NCBI GenBank assembly: GCA_001939145.1
Contig: LSRX01000165.1
Location: 276,033 to 340,032, forward strand
Length of the DNA stretch: 64,000 nucleotides
Direction: 5' to 3'
DNA from: Symbiodinium microadriaticum
Lineage: Eukaryota > Sar > Dinophyceae > Suessiales > Symbiodiniaceae
Numbering within the stretch: position 1 is the stretch's first letter; the number at the start of each line of letters is the position of its first letter. Of the stretch, positions 36,401-46,645 are shown in pieces. Under the pieces are notes generated by a model, which had not been told where the DNA came from, did not search any database, and worked only from the letters and a program-made list of their open reading frames with translations. The position numbers were made by a program, and so were the translations under genes.

Positions 36401-38907
36401 GACATCGCTCAAGCGCCGTATCACCAAGAATCCTGCTCTGATGGCGAGATTCGGTGCCGAAGTGGTACATGCTCTGCAAGAGCAGGATATTTCCACCAGC
36501 CAGGCTCGCCTGAGTCTGCGCATTCACTTCCCGGTGCATCACTGGACAGGTCGGCACCTACGATCTCCAACCTACCCCTGGGCCGAGGTGCAAACGACAC
36601 TGGCAGTGTGGAAGACGATGCAACGAGCCAGACTTGAGTACAGCGGGTTTGGTGCCAAGAAGGGCGGCGTGTTTTTTCTTCACACGCCTGCTTCTGTCGA
36701 AAGCGCGTGGCGAACGATTTCAAGGATTTACGTAGACACATGGGTGGCCGCAGGTTGGGACGATCAAGACCTCCAGACTCAACTGGATTCGATGCGAAGT
36801 GCTCACGCCACTAGCAGTTGTTGCCAGCTGACTGTGTGGAATCAGTACAGGATGGAGTGCGAGGATCGCAGGCACCGTCTGCTTGAGCGTTTAATGCGGC
36901 AATCAGAAGCGCGAGAAAGACGAGCACTGGCCCGAGAAGACCGACGAGCCGCGCAGATGGAAGCGAAGACTCGCCGACTTCTAAGCCAGGTCGATCGCTT
37001 GATCGTTCGATTGGAAGTTCTTCACAGAGAAGCAGAAGACACGGTGACAAAATCGTGCCGTAAAAAGAGATCTGTGCCTAGGTGGACAACAGTTCGATAA
37101 GGACGAAGAGCAGCTTGGACACTCTGAATCGTGGATGCTCGCTGGCTTCAGTTGTCGAACAAGGGCTGTGCTCGCTCGCGCAACCGTCTGGACGATCTAG
37201 CAAACCAGTGGAGAAGCAGGACCAATGAGGATTGAGTTACACCTCGACATTGTCGGCAGGCTTTTCCGTCTCTAGCAGGCCTATGTCCACGCCCGGTGGA
37301 ACATGCTACTCAGCTACTCGTAGCAGGTTCAACCCTTCGCTGTCGGCACAGCCGAGCGCAAAAAAAGCGCGGCAGCCGCTTTGGACCATTTTGGACCGGG
37401 CTGTCATCTGCACCTTTCTGCGGTCAGTTTCCGGTAGGCATCGAAGCCCGGTGCAGTGAACTCGCGACGACTCTCAAGGAGTGCGGCGTTCGAGCTGAGG
37501 CCGTAGCGGGGCCGTAGGGCCGCTGTTGGACGCTACAGCTTCAGCTTTGAAGGTGGATGCACGGCGGAGCTATACACCAGGCTGGAAGTTCAATTGGCCA
37601 GAACCCTTTTTAGCTGCAACGCCACAGTGCCGAGAGCCATTCTGACATTCTGCGCCGCGTGCCGAGGTGGGAGATGAAGGGTGTGCCTCTGAGGCTCGAG
37701 GTGCGACCTTGTGAGATCTCATTCGGTTTGGCCGCGAGCGGCCTCGGGCAGGTTGGGCCCAAAGACATGGCCCAAGGAACCTGTCGCATGGTTTGCCGCT
37801 TTGACGGCTCCAAGAAGGAGCTCCGAGCTGCAAGCGCACTGCGAACGGTCAAGTGGCTGCGAGCCTCGAGGATGTAGAGCAGTCCAAGCTTGCCACTTGC
37901 ATCCCTGCAGAGCTCAAGCGGATCCATGAAGCCATGCTCGAGAAGGCTGGGTCTATGCCAAAGAGACCAAAGAGGGTTCTTGCCAGTGTAAAGGCGACCC
38001 GGGAGAGGGATGAGGGAGTTGCTACCGTCGCGCGCTGGGACGAGGTGGTCTGCGGGCATTTGTCGCAAGCTGTCTGCTCTTTGGCTGCGGCAGAAAGGTC
38101 GTGCCAATGCTAAACCAGCGGAAGCTGATCATGGCCCCGTGGTGCGAGTCTGCCGAGCCTCCTCCCTGGACATCCAAGATGATCCCGTAGTATGCCTGCG
38201 GGTCAGCCTTTTTGCTTTCGCACAGGTCAGAAGTGGAGATTAGAAGTCGAACGAAGGAGGCTGGGGGACCATCTTCTCGTCATGACGGCATCAGCAGTGA
38301 CACTGCGAGGAACTTGAGACTGGTCTGCCTGCGGTGGGGTCCTTGTCGACTTCAGTTCATGAGGGGCAGTGCATGCCCTGGAACATGTCGCGAATGCTAT
38401 CGCAATCACGATGCAGTGTTGGAGCAAGTCGGTAAATCTCGAGTCTCGATTGGTTGACAACACACACGATGCCCAGACACGACTGACCATCATTGTTGTG
38501 TGCTGGTGAGGCCGCAAATGTCGCAAAACCACTCTTGGTGCGCCCAAACAGCGTCCATGACTCGCTTGCCACTGCAGTGCTCTCTGCTCGCCCATGCAGA
38601 CTGGCGCCATGAAGAGTTTATGCATTCCGCCTGGGCCTCCACATGCGGCGAGCATGCCTATTTGTGCTGCCGCTGACACTGTAAAGCACTCTGCGCGTGA
38701 GAAGCACAAGGCTGATTCAACCTCCAATGCCACCTGGAACGAAGTGCTTCGTGACCGGTGATCCCGCAAAGAGGTGACGGGAATGCTGCTGATCACGGCC
38801 AGCTTGCTGACACTGTTGCTTCATGTCTTCATGGCAGCAAGCTTATTATGGTCCTAAACTTAGAGCAGTCAGCATGGAGGTGGGCTCTGTTCGGTCGCAG
38901 CTACTGA
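33432..38907 (+). CDS. prolyl-tRNA synthetase, eukaryotic/archaeal type, about 27 exons
   Basis: Class II enzyme that charges tRNA-Pro with proline; probably cytosolic. In order: [105 protein letters not shown], the motif 2 region [58 protein letters not shown], the motif 3 region [103 protein letters not shown] and the C-terminal WALFGRSY with stop at 38905. Twenty-six introns fit by phase (12 GT, 12 GC, 2 GA). The exon between about 38300 and 38600 is unresolved and the 5' exons upstream of 33432 were not found. Intron 35386-37437 hosts another gene. Confidence 0.96.
35550..37100 (+). CDS. intronless J-domain protein nested in a prolyl-tRNA synthetase intron
   Basis: A 516-codon uninterrupted frame on the same strand as its host gene. 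Residues ~4-52 are a J domain ([21 protein letters not shown], then HPDKGG at 32-37), the part of DnaJ/Hsp40 proteins that stimulates Hsp70 ATPase. The helix II Tyr is replaced by Phe. Residues ~60-160 are basic and Ser-rich; ~180-330 contain helical segments ([17 protein letters not shown]); the last ~80 residues are an Arg/Glu-rich predicted coiled coil. No Gly/Phe region or Cys-rich zinc domain is present, so it is a type III (DNAJC-like) J protein at most. It is intact, while neighbours carry an intron every 50-150 bases; this favours retroposition or mobile-element origin. I saw no poly-A tract or clear target-site duplication. Confidence 0.88.
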   Translation: MAMSWHSILGVAFDAGYSDIRAAFKRRVLEAHPDKGGSAHEFQEIMFAFEKATCAVPTDRSVARKSASTTRSSQAKVPGASCRFVGPRFSKVSRSSCSMRQSWNAKQNTKSTKEASKSSGPRFGGPWSKQRILRQLHACLQRLPRADRQVALKKHLKQRHRLELETWITSHPLRDSVCRTPAERMSGAAVFGRDVAELGAGGAADNGEMLLAIADVSEHFDIQEVDADVVSDTGQRLRKGIIRRNIKRQKNDPLYVVLVVINNLELFSAGTNDLAKAVDLHIALTSLKRRITKNPALMARFGAEVVHALQEQDISTSQARLSLRIHFPVHHWTGRHLRSPTYPWAEVQTTLAVWKTMQRARLEYSGFGAKKGGVFFLHTPASVESAWRTISRIYVDTWVAAGWDDQDLQTQLDSMRSAHATSSCCQLTVWNQYRMECEDRRHRLLERLMRQSEARERRALAREDRRAAQMEAKTRRLLSQVDRLIVRLEVLHREAEDTVTKSCRKKRSVPRWTTVR

Positions 38908-40480
38908 GAAGAATCGTGCGAGTCGCACAGGTCTTAGGGTAGCAGAGCAGGGCCCAAAGACTCGACCCTGCATTGATGCGTTGAACCAAAACAGCCATGC
39001 ATCCACGTCTCGCGTTTGTTGTCTGTAGGCCGTCCGTTGGCTCGGCCCCTCCAGAAAGCCCAGCACCTACTAGCACGGCAGCACGATCGCCCGTCTCTGC
39101 AGCCATCGAAGCCAGTGCTTCCTGTTTCGGGCGAGTCTATGGCATCCTTTGTGCATGTGCAGCTAAGCAGGAGTCCCGAGGCTTGGAGTGGCAGGAAGTA
39201 CTACACAAGCATGACAGCCTCCTCTTGTCAATGCAGGAGGGGCATCCCTGGGAATGCTTAGTCTCTCCAGAATTGGTGGACTCCTCAGCTTGCCAAGAAT
39301 CCTGTACCAGTGGCCCATTTAAAGCACTGGACAAAGGCAGCGCAGTTGCGCGTGGCCGATGGATTGAACAACTGGCTCGTGGCATGGGGAGTTTCTGGCC
39401 GAGGCAGATGTGTGTGCAGATTGTGCTTTGCCATCTTCGCTTGTTCGACTGCACAGGAGACCCTGTCCTTGCTGAGGCGTGGAGGGAGCCGGGTAGCTTT
39501 GGCTTGTAGTGTCTGAACAACCCCTGAAGCATACGAGACAGAGTGGCCAACCCATGCACACAAGCGCGCAACGGATCTTGGCGCATTTGGGCTTGGCGAC
39601 GAAAGTGTACCAAGTCGGCGCCAGCCTGCCAAGGCGATCGAACAAGCTTTCTGCCAGGAAGAAAGCCTGTCTCCAAAAACCACGACTCATTTCACGCGCG
39701 TGCACCTGTCATGCGGCTCTCCAAGCCGGAGGCAGGAGTCTGCGAGCACAGACATCGCGACGACTTGAAGGCTTTTCGTAGACATTGCACGATTGAATGT
39801 AAAACATGAAGGCTGCGATGTGTGCGAGCTCTTCCAGTAGCCTGCCAAAGCTTCTCGACCGGCGCTACCACATCTAGTAGCACCATCACTGCCACCAGTG
39901 CCACCATCATCCCCTGATAGGGTGCAGATTTTGTTGAACGCCAGTTACTCCTGGGCGGGGGGCTTGGGTTTGCTTGTTTTGGTGTTTGAGGCTGGCCAAC
40001 ATCTTACCAGTAGCAGGGGTTTTAGGGTTTCCCGTGCATCATCTCCAAACAAGTCTTTTTTTGGGACTCAATCACTGTTGTAGGGTTTGGGGGTTGGACA
40101 TCCATCACCTCCTACAGTATGAGTCACGGGAGGTGTTTGGGGGTAGGAGGGTGGAGGTGCTGTAGGACGACTGGCTGCATCAAGGTTTAGAGGATCGCGA
40201 CCTATAACTGCCTATAGTCTGTGAAGGTTCTGGGCGTGCCATCGCCCATTTCTGTCCAGGTTTTGGATTCGCCACCGATCATCTCCTGGGAAGGGTCAAT
40301 ATGCATGATGAAGCTGAGGAAAACTGGAGTCTTGCCGAATCCAGGCACGTGTCGTCCACATACGGGACGAGCCGCCGTTCGTCATGTCACCACGTGACGA
40401 GCACGACATGCCAATCAGCACGTGGAGGCTTAGGCGTGCCCCGCTCAGCATTTGCGAGGAAGCAGACGACAACGACCATC
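38908..40480. other. no supported gene
   Basis: Frames of up to 170-180 codons on both strands (38997-39509 +, 39137-39676 minus) overlap one another and show no motifs, so none is called. The stretch leads into a trinucleotide repeat. Confidence 0.35.
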
Positions 40481-40575
40481 ACCACCACCACCACCACCAC
40501 CACCACCACCACCACCACCACCACCACCACCACGACGATGACGACGACGACGACTACGACGACGACAACGATGGC
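40473..40575. repeat. CAC then GAC trinucleotide microsatellite
   Basis: About 16 CAC units (from about 40483) passing into GAC-rich units to about 40570. The poly-His/poly-Asp, poly-Thr and poly-Val frames over it are composition artefacts. Confidence 0.93.
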
Positions 40576-40796
40576 GACAACCCCAACCACAAACACGGAT
40601 CCAAGCACGATGATCGCAAAGCATGCAACGAGCAATTAAAGTGGGATGGAAGGAGCTACCGAACGGTCCTACAGCCTCCTAGCCGTAGCCCATGGTAGCC
40701 GACACTTATCCTGTCCATATTCAGGAAAACTCTGCCGGACCGGTAGCGCCGGGTGTGCCTCGGGCGCTGCTTGAGCAACCGGCATGTCCTTGACGT

Positions 40797-41393
40797 GTGT
40801 TTCCTCGAAACATGGAACAGTTCTTTGCATCCGACCCCAGATGCGAGAAAGGTTGCGCCGGCACGAAAGTCCTCCACGGCCTTGGGGTTTCAGGACCGCA
40901 GCGGGAATTGATTCTTGTGCTCTTTTGCGCCATGCAACCCAGTCAACCCAGTGGCAGAGGTGCTGGTCGGCTCCTCTGTGGCACCCTGGCATGGCTTCCA
41001 GAGCCGGTCGGAGTACAAGGTCAGCAAGTCGGCTGGTCCGCCAAAGTCATTAGATCTTCAGTGCCGCAGGTTTGCAAAGTGTCAGAGGATGCCTTGCCCA
41101 TTGTGGAGAGCGCAGTCCTTGAGGCCTCCGATGTTGTGGCTGAAGACCAGATCTGTTCACGCTACAGGCAGGCCCAGGTGTGGTCATTTCTTATGCAGGT
41201 TGATGCAGATGACTCTCTACCGTTCCAAGCTCGGAGAGAGACTTCTTACAGATTGAAAGTTGGGCCGTTTGTTTCAAAGGTCTGGTACGCTCGCCCACTT
41301 GCACATGAAGTTGAATCTTCATCGTGCAGCACCGGCCCCAGAATCAGCACAATCTTGAATGTGATCGGCTTTTCCTTTCTCCTGCGCCTTTGA
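40797..41393 (+). CDS. unrecognised open frame, possible exon(s)
   Basis: A 198-codon frame. Its middle part (about 41050-41200: VCKVSEDALPIVESAVLEAS, VVAEDQICSRYRQAQ) has the composition of a real helical protein, while the ends look random. A minus-strand frame overlaps the first 200 bases. No family recognised. Likely one exon around 41040-41190. Confidence 0.3.
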   Translation: MFPRNMEQFFASDPRCEKGCAGTKVLHGLGVSGPQRELILVLFCAMQPSQPSGRGAGRLLCGTLAWLPEPVGVQGQQVGWSAKVIRSSVPQVCKVSEDALPIVESAVLEASDVVAEDQICSRYRQAQVWSFLMQVDADDSLPFQARRETSYRLKVGPFVSKVWYARPLAHEVESSSCSTGPRISTILNVIGFSFLLRL

Positions 41394-43593
41394 TTCTGAA
41401 AATTGAATCTTCCGTGGGCGAACCAGTCTGTCAGACATATCACGGGAAGCCCCCGGACCAGCAGTAATATGCAGAAAGCACAATGCGACTCTTCGGATAA
41501 AGCTTGCATGTACAGCGGATGTATGAAGCCCCCACCGGCCGAAACAGGATGGGGCAACGGCATCTTGTATAGGGAGTATAGGTTATAGAGGCTTTGAGGC
41601 TTTCCAAGACCCTAGCACGGAGCATCAACACAGTTTGGGACAGGCCATTAAATCCAGGTGCTGCCTCCGAAGCACTTGCAACAAGTCGTTGCGCTGCGTG
41701 CTCACAAGATTGATCCGGTTCTCGGCCTCAGTCCGCTAGATCCGACGACAGAATACGATTACAGCTGTGGGTTCGGATATTACGCGGGGCAATCGAGGAC
41801 TTACTCCACTACGCAGAGCTCTCTAGCACTCAGCACACTGATCGGCGGACATACATGAACAATCGGCCCTCTTAGCTGACCTTCAATCGTGAAAAATCAT
41901 CGTGCTTTCCAGGAATTTTCAGAAAAGACAAGCCCGTACTGTGGTGCGTAAAATGCATTCTGGACGTGGTGAACCGATTTTCCAGCTCTCTGGAGTTCAT
42001 CAGCGGTTGGATGGTGAGCTCTAGGCAGGCTTGAAGGCATCAACTCAACCCTCGCAGTTCTCGGATTCCCGAAACACGCTCGACACTCTTTGGTTCATTG
42101 GCCGACACTCTTACCTGGCCCTCATCGAAACAGTAGTTTGGTGCCGCGGTCAAGACCAAGAGCCACGCAAGAAGCACATACTGACATACCGTGGTTCTCG
42201 CTGCAGCCAGCCGCAAAAGGTCCAACACCACATTGCGCTACAAGTAGACATGTAACTAGCATTCATGTGGGGTTGCTGCTGCACTTGGTGGGGGGTCTTG
42301 CTCGGGTCAACATCTTGAACCGCGTCAGGAGAAACATGAGCATGTGGGTCAGGTGCTGTGGCAAGGCCCAAGTCATGAAGACCAGGCACCAAGCTTGGTG
42401 TGCACAGCAAACTGTTCCAAGCTCTGTGTCGTCAGGATACGGGCCTCGTGTGGAGTGCCGCTTCAGTGAAATGTTCAGGTCCAAGCCACAGCTCCTGTTC
42501 TGAATGATCAAGTGTTTTGCAAATGGCGCATCCAAGGATTTTGCAGCCAATCCGATGTGTCTGAGCCAATGGATGACTGGCAGCAGCCGTCCCAGCATCA
42601 GGAGTCCGCATTCAAACTCTCTACTTACCCCCAAAGCCCCACACCTCCAACTTCACAATTTCCTGTGTGATGCGTCAATCGCAAGGTCTGCAGCGTGGCG
42701 AGGCTGGCTCGCAGCCCAAGGCATCAGTTCTTACGATGATCATAGTGCAGCTTCACAAGTTTCTTCGGAAGAATCAGGCAATCGCTTACACTTGACCACT
42801 GTTTTTTGATTTTGTGTTGGTATTTCGGAACGCTTTGTTCATGACATCTTGCGATGTGGCCGCGATCGCACGAATGATTCTGATGTGTTGTGATTTGTCA
42901 TCATCGTTGTCGTCATGGTTTTTGCTTCATGTAAGTGCACCTTTCGTTTATATCCCTACAATACCTTGTACGTTGTCTTTTGTTAGACTGTTTGCTTTGC
43001 TTCCTGTGGTTCTGAATGCTTGCGTATTTTTCTTGAGAGTCCATTGTTGCTGCCAGGTTTATTTCCGCTGTTTGCTGTAGTACGTGTGTGCCTCCATCAT
43101 GCTCCCACGTCAAGGTGATGATTCCGTTGCCGTCGTCTTGAACCCTGTCGAAGTGTAGCTTCTTCAACCTGTCCATCCCCGTCCGTTAAGCTGCAGCACA
43201 CTTTGGCCAACCCACGAGGGCTCGGGTATGTGGGGTCGTTGCGTTGAGTCATTTCAGATGTCCGGCCAATGCTGTGAATGATGACAGGGGTGGCGTAGGA
43301 GCAGCTGGCTACGACCGAAGACGCGCGTTTGTGGGTTTCACGGCGTGCGCCGGCGAACAGACCAGAGGGATGTACATGCGGCATATGCAGCGATGCACCC
43401 ATTCTTAAGGATGTCGAAAGAACGCTTTCATGTACGGAGGTTGTGGCATAGTCAGCGATTCTACTCGCCTGAAGTGGTCCTGTGCAAGATCAAGCTCGAA
43501 GGCAGAACTGAGGTTGTTTTACATTGGCGAGCAAGGCTGACGCCTCATGGTCGTAGAGGCTCGTCCTGACTTCGTCGCGCTGCCGACACTTGC
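41394..43593. other. no supported gene
   Basis: Only short frames without motifs. Sequence near 42815-43080 is T-rich and unlike its surroundings. It precedes the mobile-element-like block. Confidence 0.35.
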
Positions 43594-43842
43594 TTGCCGC
43601 CTATGCCAGGCCGGGAGGGACAGAGAGGGACACATCATGCCTTTGTAGTCTCTCTTAAGACCCCTTTTCTGGGCTGCTGCTTCGATGTTTTCCTCCTCGT
43701 GATCTCCCCCCTCCTCCTCCTCCTCCTCCTTCTCCTCTACCTCTACTGCTGCTACAGCAGAGTATTCAACGACTACTGCATCAGAGACAACTATAATAAC
43801 AACCACAACAAACACAACAACTACAATAATACCGCGATCACT

Positions 43843-44764
43843 GCCACGACCACCACGACCACCACGACCACCACGACCACCACGACCACCACGACCACCA
43901 CGACCACCACGACCACCACGACCACCACGACCACCACGACCACCACGACCACCACGACCACCACGACCACCACGACCACCACGACCACCACGACCACCAC
44001 GACCACCACGACCACCACGACCACCACGACCACCACGACCACCACGACCACCACGACCACCACGACCACCACGACCACCACGACCACCACGACCACCACG
44101 ACCACCACGACCACCACGACCACCACGACCACCACGACCACCACGACCACCACGACCACCACGACCACCACGACCACCACGACCACCACGACCACCACGA
44201 CCACCACGACCACCACGACCACCACGACCACCACGACCACCACGACCACCACGACCACCACGACCACCACGACCACCACGACCACCACGACCACCACGAC
44301 CACCACGACCACCACGACCACCACGACCACCACGACCACCACGACCACCACGACCACCACGACCACCACGACCACCACGACCACCACGACCACCACGACC
44401 ACCACGACCACCACGACCACCACGACCACCACGACCACCACGACCACCACGACCACCACGACCACCACGACCACCACGACCACCACGACCACCACGACCA
44501 CCACGACCACCACGACCACCACGACCACCACGACCACCACGACCACCACGACCACCACGACCACCACGACCACCACGACCACCACGACCACCACGACCAC
44601 CACGACCACCACGACCACCACGACCACCACGACCACCACGACCACCACGACCACCACGACCACCACGACCACCACGACCACCACGACCACCACGACCACC
44701 ACGACCACCACGACCACCACGACCACCACGACCACCACGACCACCACGACCACCACGACCACCA
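43843..44764. repeat. 9-bp minisatellite (ACGACCACC)n, about 100 units
   Basis: Perfect 9-base period for over 900 bases with no variant unit that I could find. The six frames give low-complexity products (poly-Thr, HDH, RPP; on the minus strand GGR, poly-Val, WSW). Long ORFs across it on both strands exist only because the repeat lacks stop codons. Confidence 0.97.
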
Positions 44765-44813
44765 CCACCACCACCACCACCACCACCACCACCACCACCA
44801 CCACCACCACCAC
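44765..44813. repeat. ACC trinucleotide run
   Basis: About 16 ACC units continue directly from the 9-bp minisatellite, perhaps the ancestral simple repeat from which the 9-mer grew. Confidence 0.9.
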
Positions 44814-44867
44814 CAGGGACGCTACAGAGGTGGTGGCAGAAGCTCTCCACAGGGCGACCAGGACAGC

Positions 44868-45539
44868 GGGCTCAATCGAGAAACCTTCAAGTTGGTTGCG
44901 AGGGCATTGGTCCACCAGCAGGAGGCCATCGACACCTTGCGATTGAGCACCGGGTGGATCTAGTGGCTTCGCATCCCGGAGCCCACTGTGATCCCCACCT
45001 TGATCGAGGCGGCGGAGCTATGGCGCGAACAGGCGGTGAAGAAGGACAGCAAGCTCAAGGACACGCCACTCAAGCAGGCCATGTTCTGGAGTCTGATGCA
45101 GTTCGTCATCAACACGTTGGAGCAGCTGTCCGAGGCGAACACAACCCTGGCCAAGAACTCGGGCTGGATCGACAGCAGCGGTCGCTGGGTGTTTCAACGC
45201 TGGAATCCCGAACTGCGTGCGCTCGAGGTGGACAGCAACCGAAGCGCACTCACTCACGAGGAGCTCCTCCGGATCATCAAGGAGATTCAGTCACTGATTC
45301 ATCCAGAGACACTCTCTCGCTTTCATGTGCTTCGACAGCTCGAGCCGCAGATGGAGGGACAGACAGTGCGAGTTATGATGGACATCGCGCTCAGATGCCC
45401 AGAGGCGACGCAGTTGTTCCAAGGCCTCACGGCGCTGCAGGGGAACTCGTCACTCCAATTAGTCGGATTGCAGTTCAAGCGCTCGACCATGCAGCGCCCG
45501 CCACTCATCAAGCAGATCCTGGATTGCGCGTTTCACTGA
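44868..45539 (+). pseudogene. ORF1-like segment of the mobile element, interrupted by TAG
   Basis: In one frame the sequence reads NRETFKLVARALVHQQEAID, a TAG stop at 44961-44963, and then a 183-codon open stretch with IPTLIEAAELWREQAVKK and SGRWVFQRWNPELRALEV, ending at TGA 45537. Composition is that of a helical, soluble protein. Function unknown. In elements with this layout such a region precedes the protease-like domain. The in-frame TAG means either decay or read-through. Confidence 0.55.
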
Positions 45540-46366
45540 GGTGCCTCAAGCTGGCTAATCCTAGTAATTGGTGTTATCTGAACTCCGCAGTTAGAGCATT
45601 ACTGTGGGCGCACATCAGTTTCGCTGTTAGCTCGCAGGATGTGGACTCGGAAAGGGGGTTTTCCGTGGCAGGTGCTCAGGCCATCCGTACATTGCATGGG
45701 ACCCGTGACACCCCACAATTCCTACCAGGCATGCTGCCCTGGAGGTTCATGCTGTCAGGCTGGGCCAGACCACACGACCAACATGACTGCGCGGAATTTA
45801 TGCACCATCTCTGCTGGACCCTGTGTCCGCAGGCCATGAACGGGGATTGGTGCGCACGCAGGCTGGAGGGAGCCCATGTACAACAAACTGAGGAGGCGGG
45901 TTGTAGCCAGGCTATCTCTCTCGAGTTGCCACCTGGGGAGCAGCTGAGCGCCCAGTTTCTCATTCATTGCTGGCATACACAACATGCCATACATGCACTC
46001 AGGCGCCCACCAATGCTTTTGATGCTTCAGTTCTCACGCTACTCTTTTGGACCGACAGGTGCACGTAAGAATCATGTTAACATTCAGTGGCCACGAACCC
46101 TGAACATCCCCCTCTTCGTTGATGCAGGTCTAGATTCTTGCAACATCACGTACACCGTAGAGGCAGCGATTCTACACCGAGGAGACAGGATCACCTCAGG
46201 TCATTATACCACTCTTCTACACACCGCAGGTGAAACCATGTTCTGCGATGATGGAGCCGTGCCTCAGCCCCTTGCAGCCAACACGAACTTAGTGGTCGGC
46301 CCTCACTTTTGTTCCGGGGAGGTTTACATGTTGCTTTGCAGGCGTGGGGAAGCGCCGACACATTAA
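45524..46366 (+). CDS. ubiquitin-specific-protease-like domain (peptidase C19 pattern) in a mobile element
   Basis: The frame is -1 relative to ORF1. It has a Cys box NPSNWCYLNSAVRALLW (Cys codon 45572-45574), QHDCAEFMHHL (compare QQDAxEF of USPs) and a His box region GDRITSGHYTTLL (near 46190-46215), followed by FCDDGAV and YMLLCRR. This order and spacing is that of USP deubiquitinases, though the domain is short (about 275 residues). It could cleave ubiquitin, or process the element's own polyprotein. The open frame extends upstream to 44954, but there the ORF1 frame is the better coding candidate. Catalytic Cys and His are present. Confidence 0.7.
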   Translation: MRVSLRCLKLANPSNWCYLNSAVRALLWAHISFAVSSQDVDSERGFSVAGAQAIRTLHGTRDTPQFLPGMLPWRFMLSGWARPHDQHDCAEFMHHLCWTLCPQAMNGDWCARRLEGAHVQQTEEAGCSQAISLELPPGEQLSAQFLIHCWHTQHAIHALRRPPMLLMLQFSRYSFGPTGARKNHVNIQWPRTLNIPLFVDAGLDSCNITYTVEAAILHRGDRITSGHYTTLLHTAGETMFCDDGAVPQPLAANTNLVVGPHFCSGEVYMLLCRRGEAPTH

Positions 46367-46645
46367 GTCGGCACCTCGCACTTTCCACTTTCCCCTTTCC
46401 TTGCAACTTGGCTCGCATTGTCTGTTAGTCAGGTTGACCGCGATGCCTGGGGGCCTCGCCGCGGGCACGCTGCACTGCAAATTCAGTGAGCGTGAAAAAT
46501 AAGCCGTAATGTTCTCCGATTGCACTTCCGCATTCTCCACACTTGCATTGCACTCTGCACACCCCCTCGCCGGATGTTTCACCCATGACCAGTGAACCGA
46601 CCTGAAAGTTTGGCTTAATTATGCTGAGCGTCACATGCCACTCTC

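Noticed and set aside
38500..38572. Minus-strand WTLFGRTKS resembling the C-terminus of prolyl-tRNA synthetase
   Set aside because: The real end (WALFGRSY, stop) is on the + strand at 38881-38907 and joins in phase; the minus-strand match is short and lacks context.
43519..44946. Long ORFs of 364-450 codons on both strands (poly-Thr, poly-Val, GGR)
   Set aside because: They exist only because the 9-bp repeat contains no stop codons in any frame; no unique coding sequence supports them.
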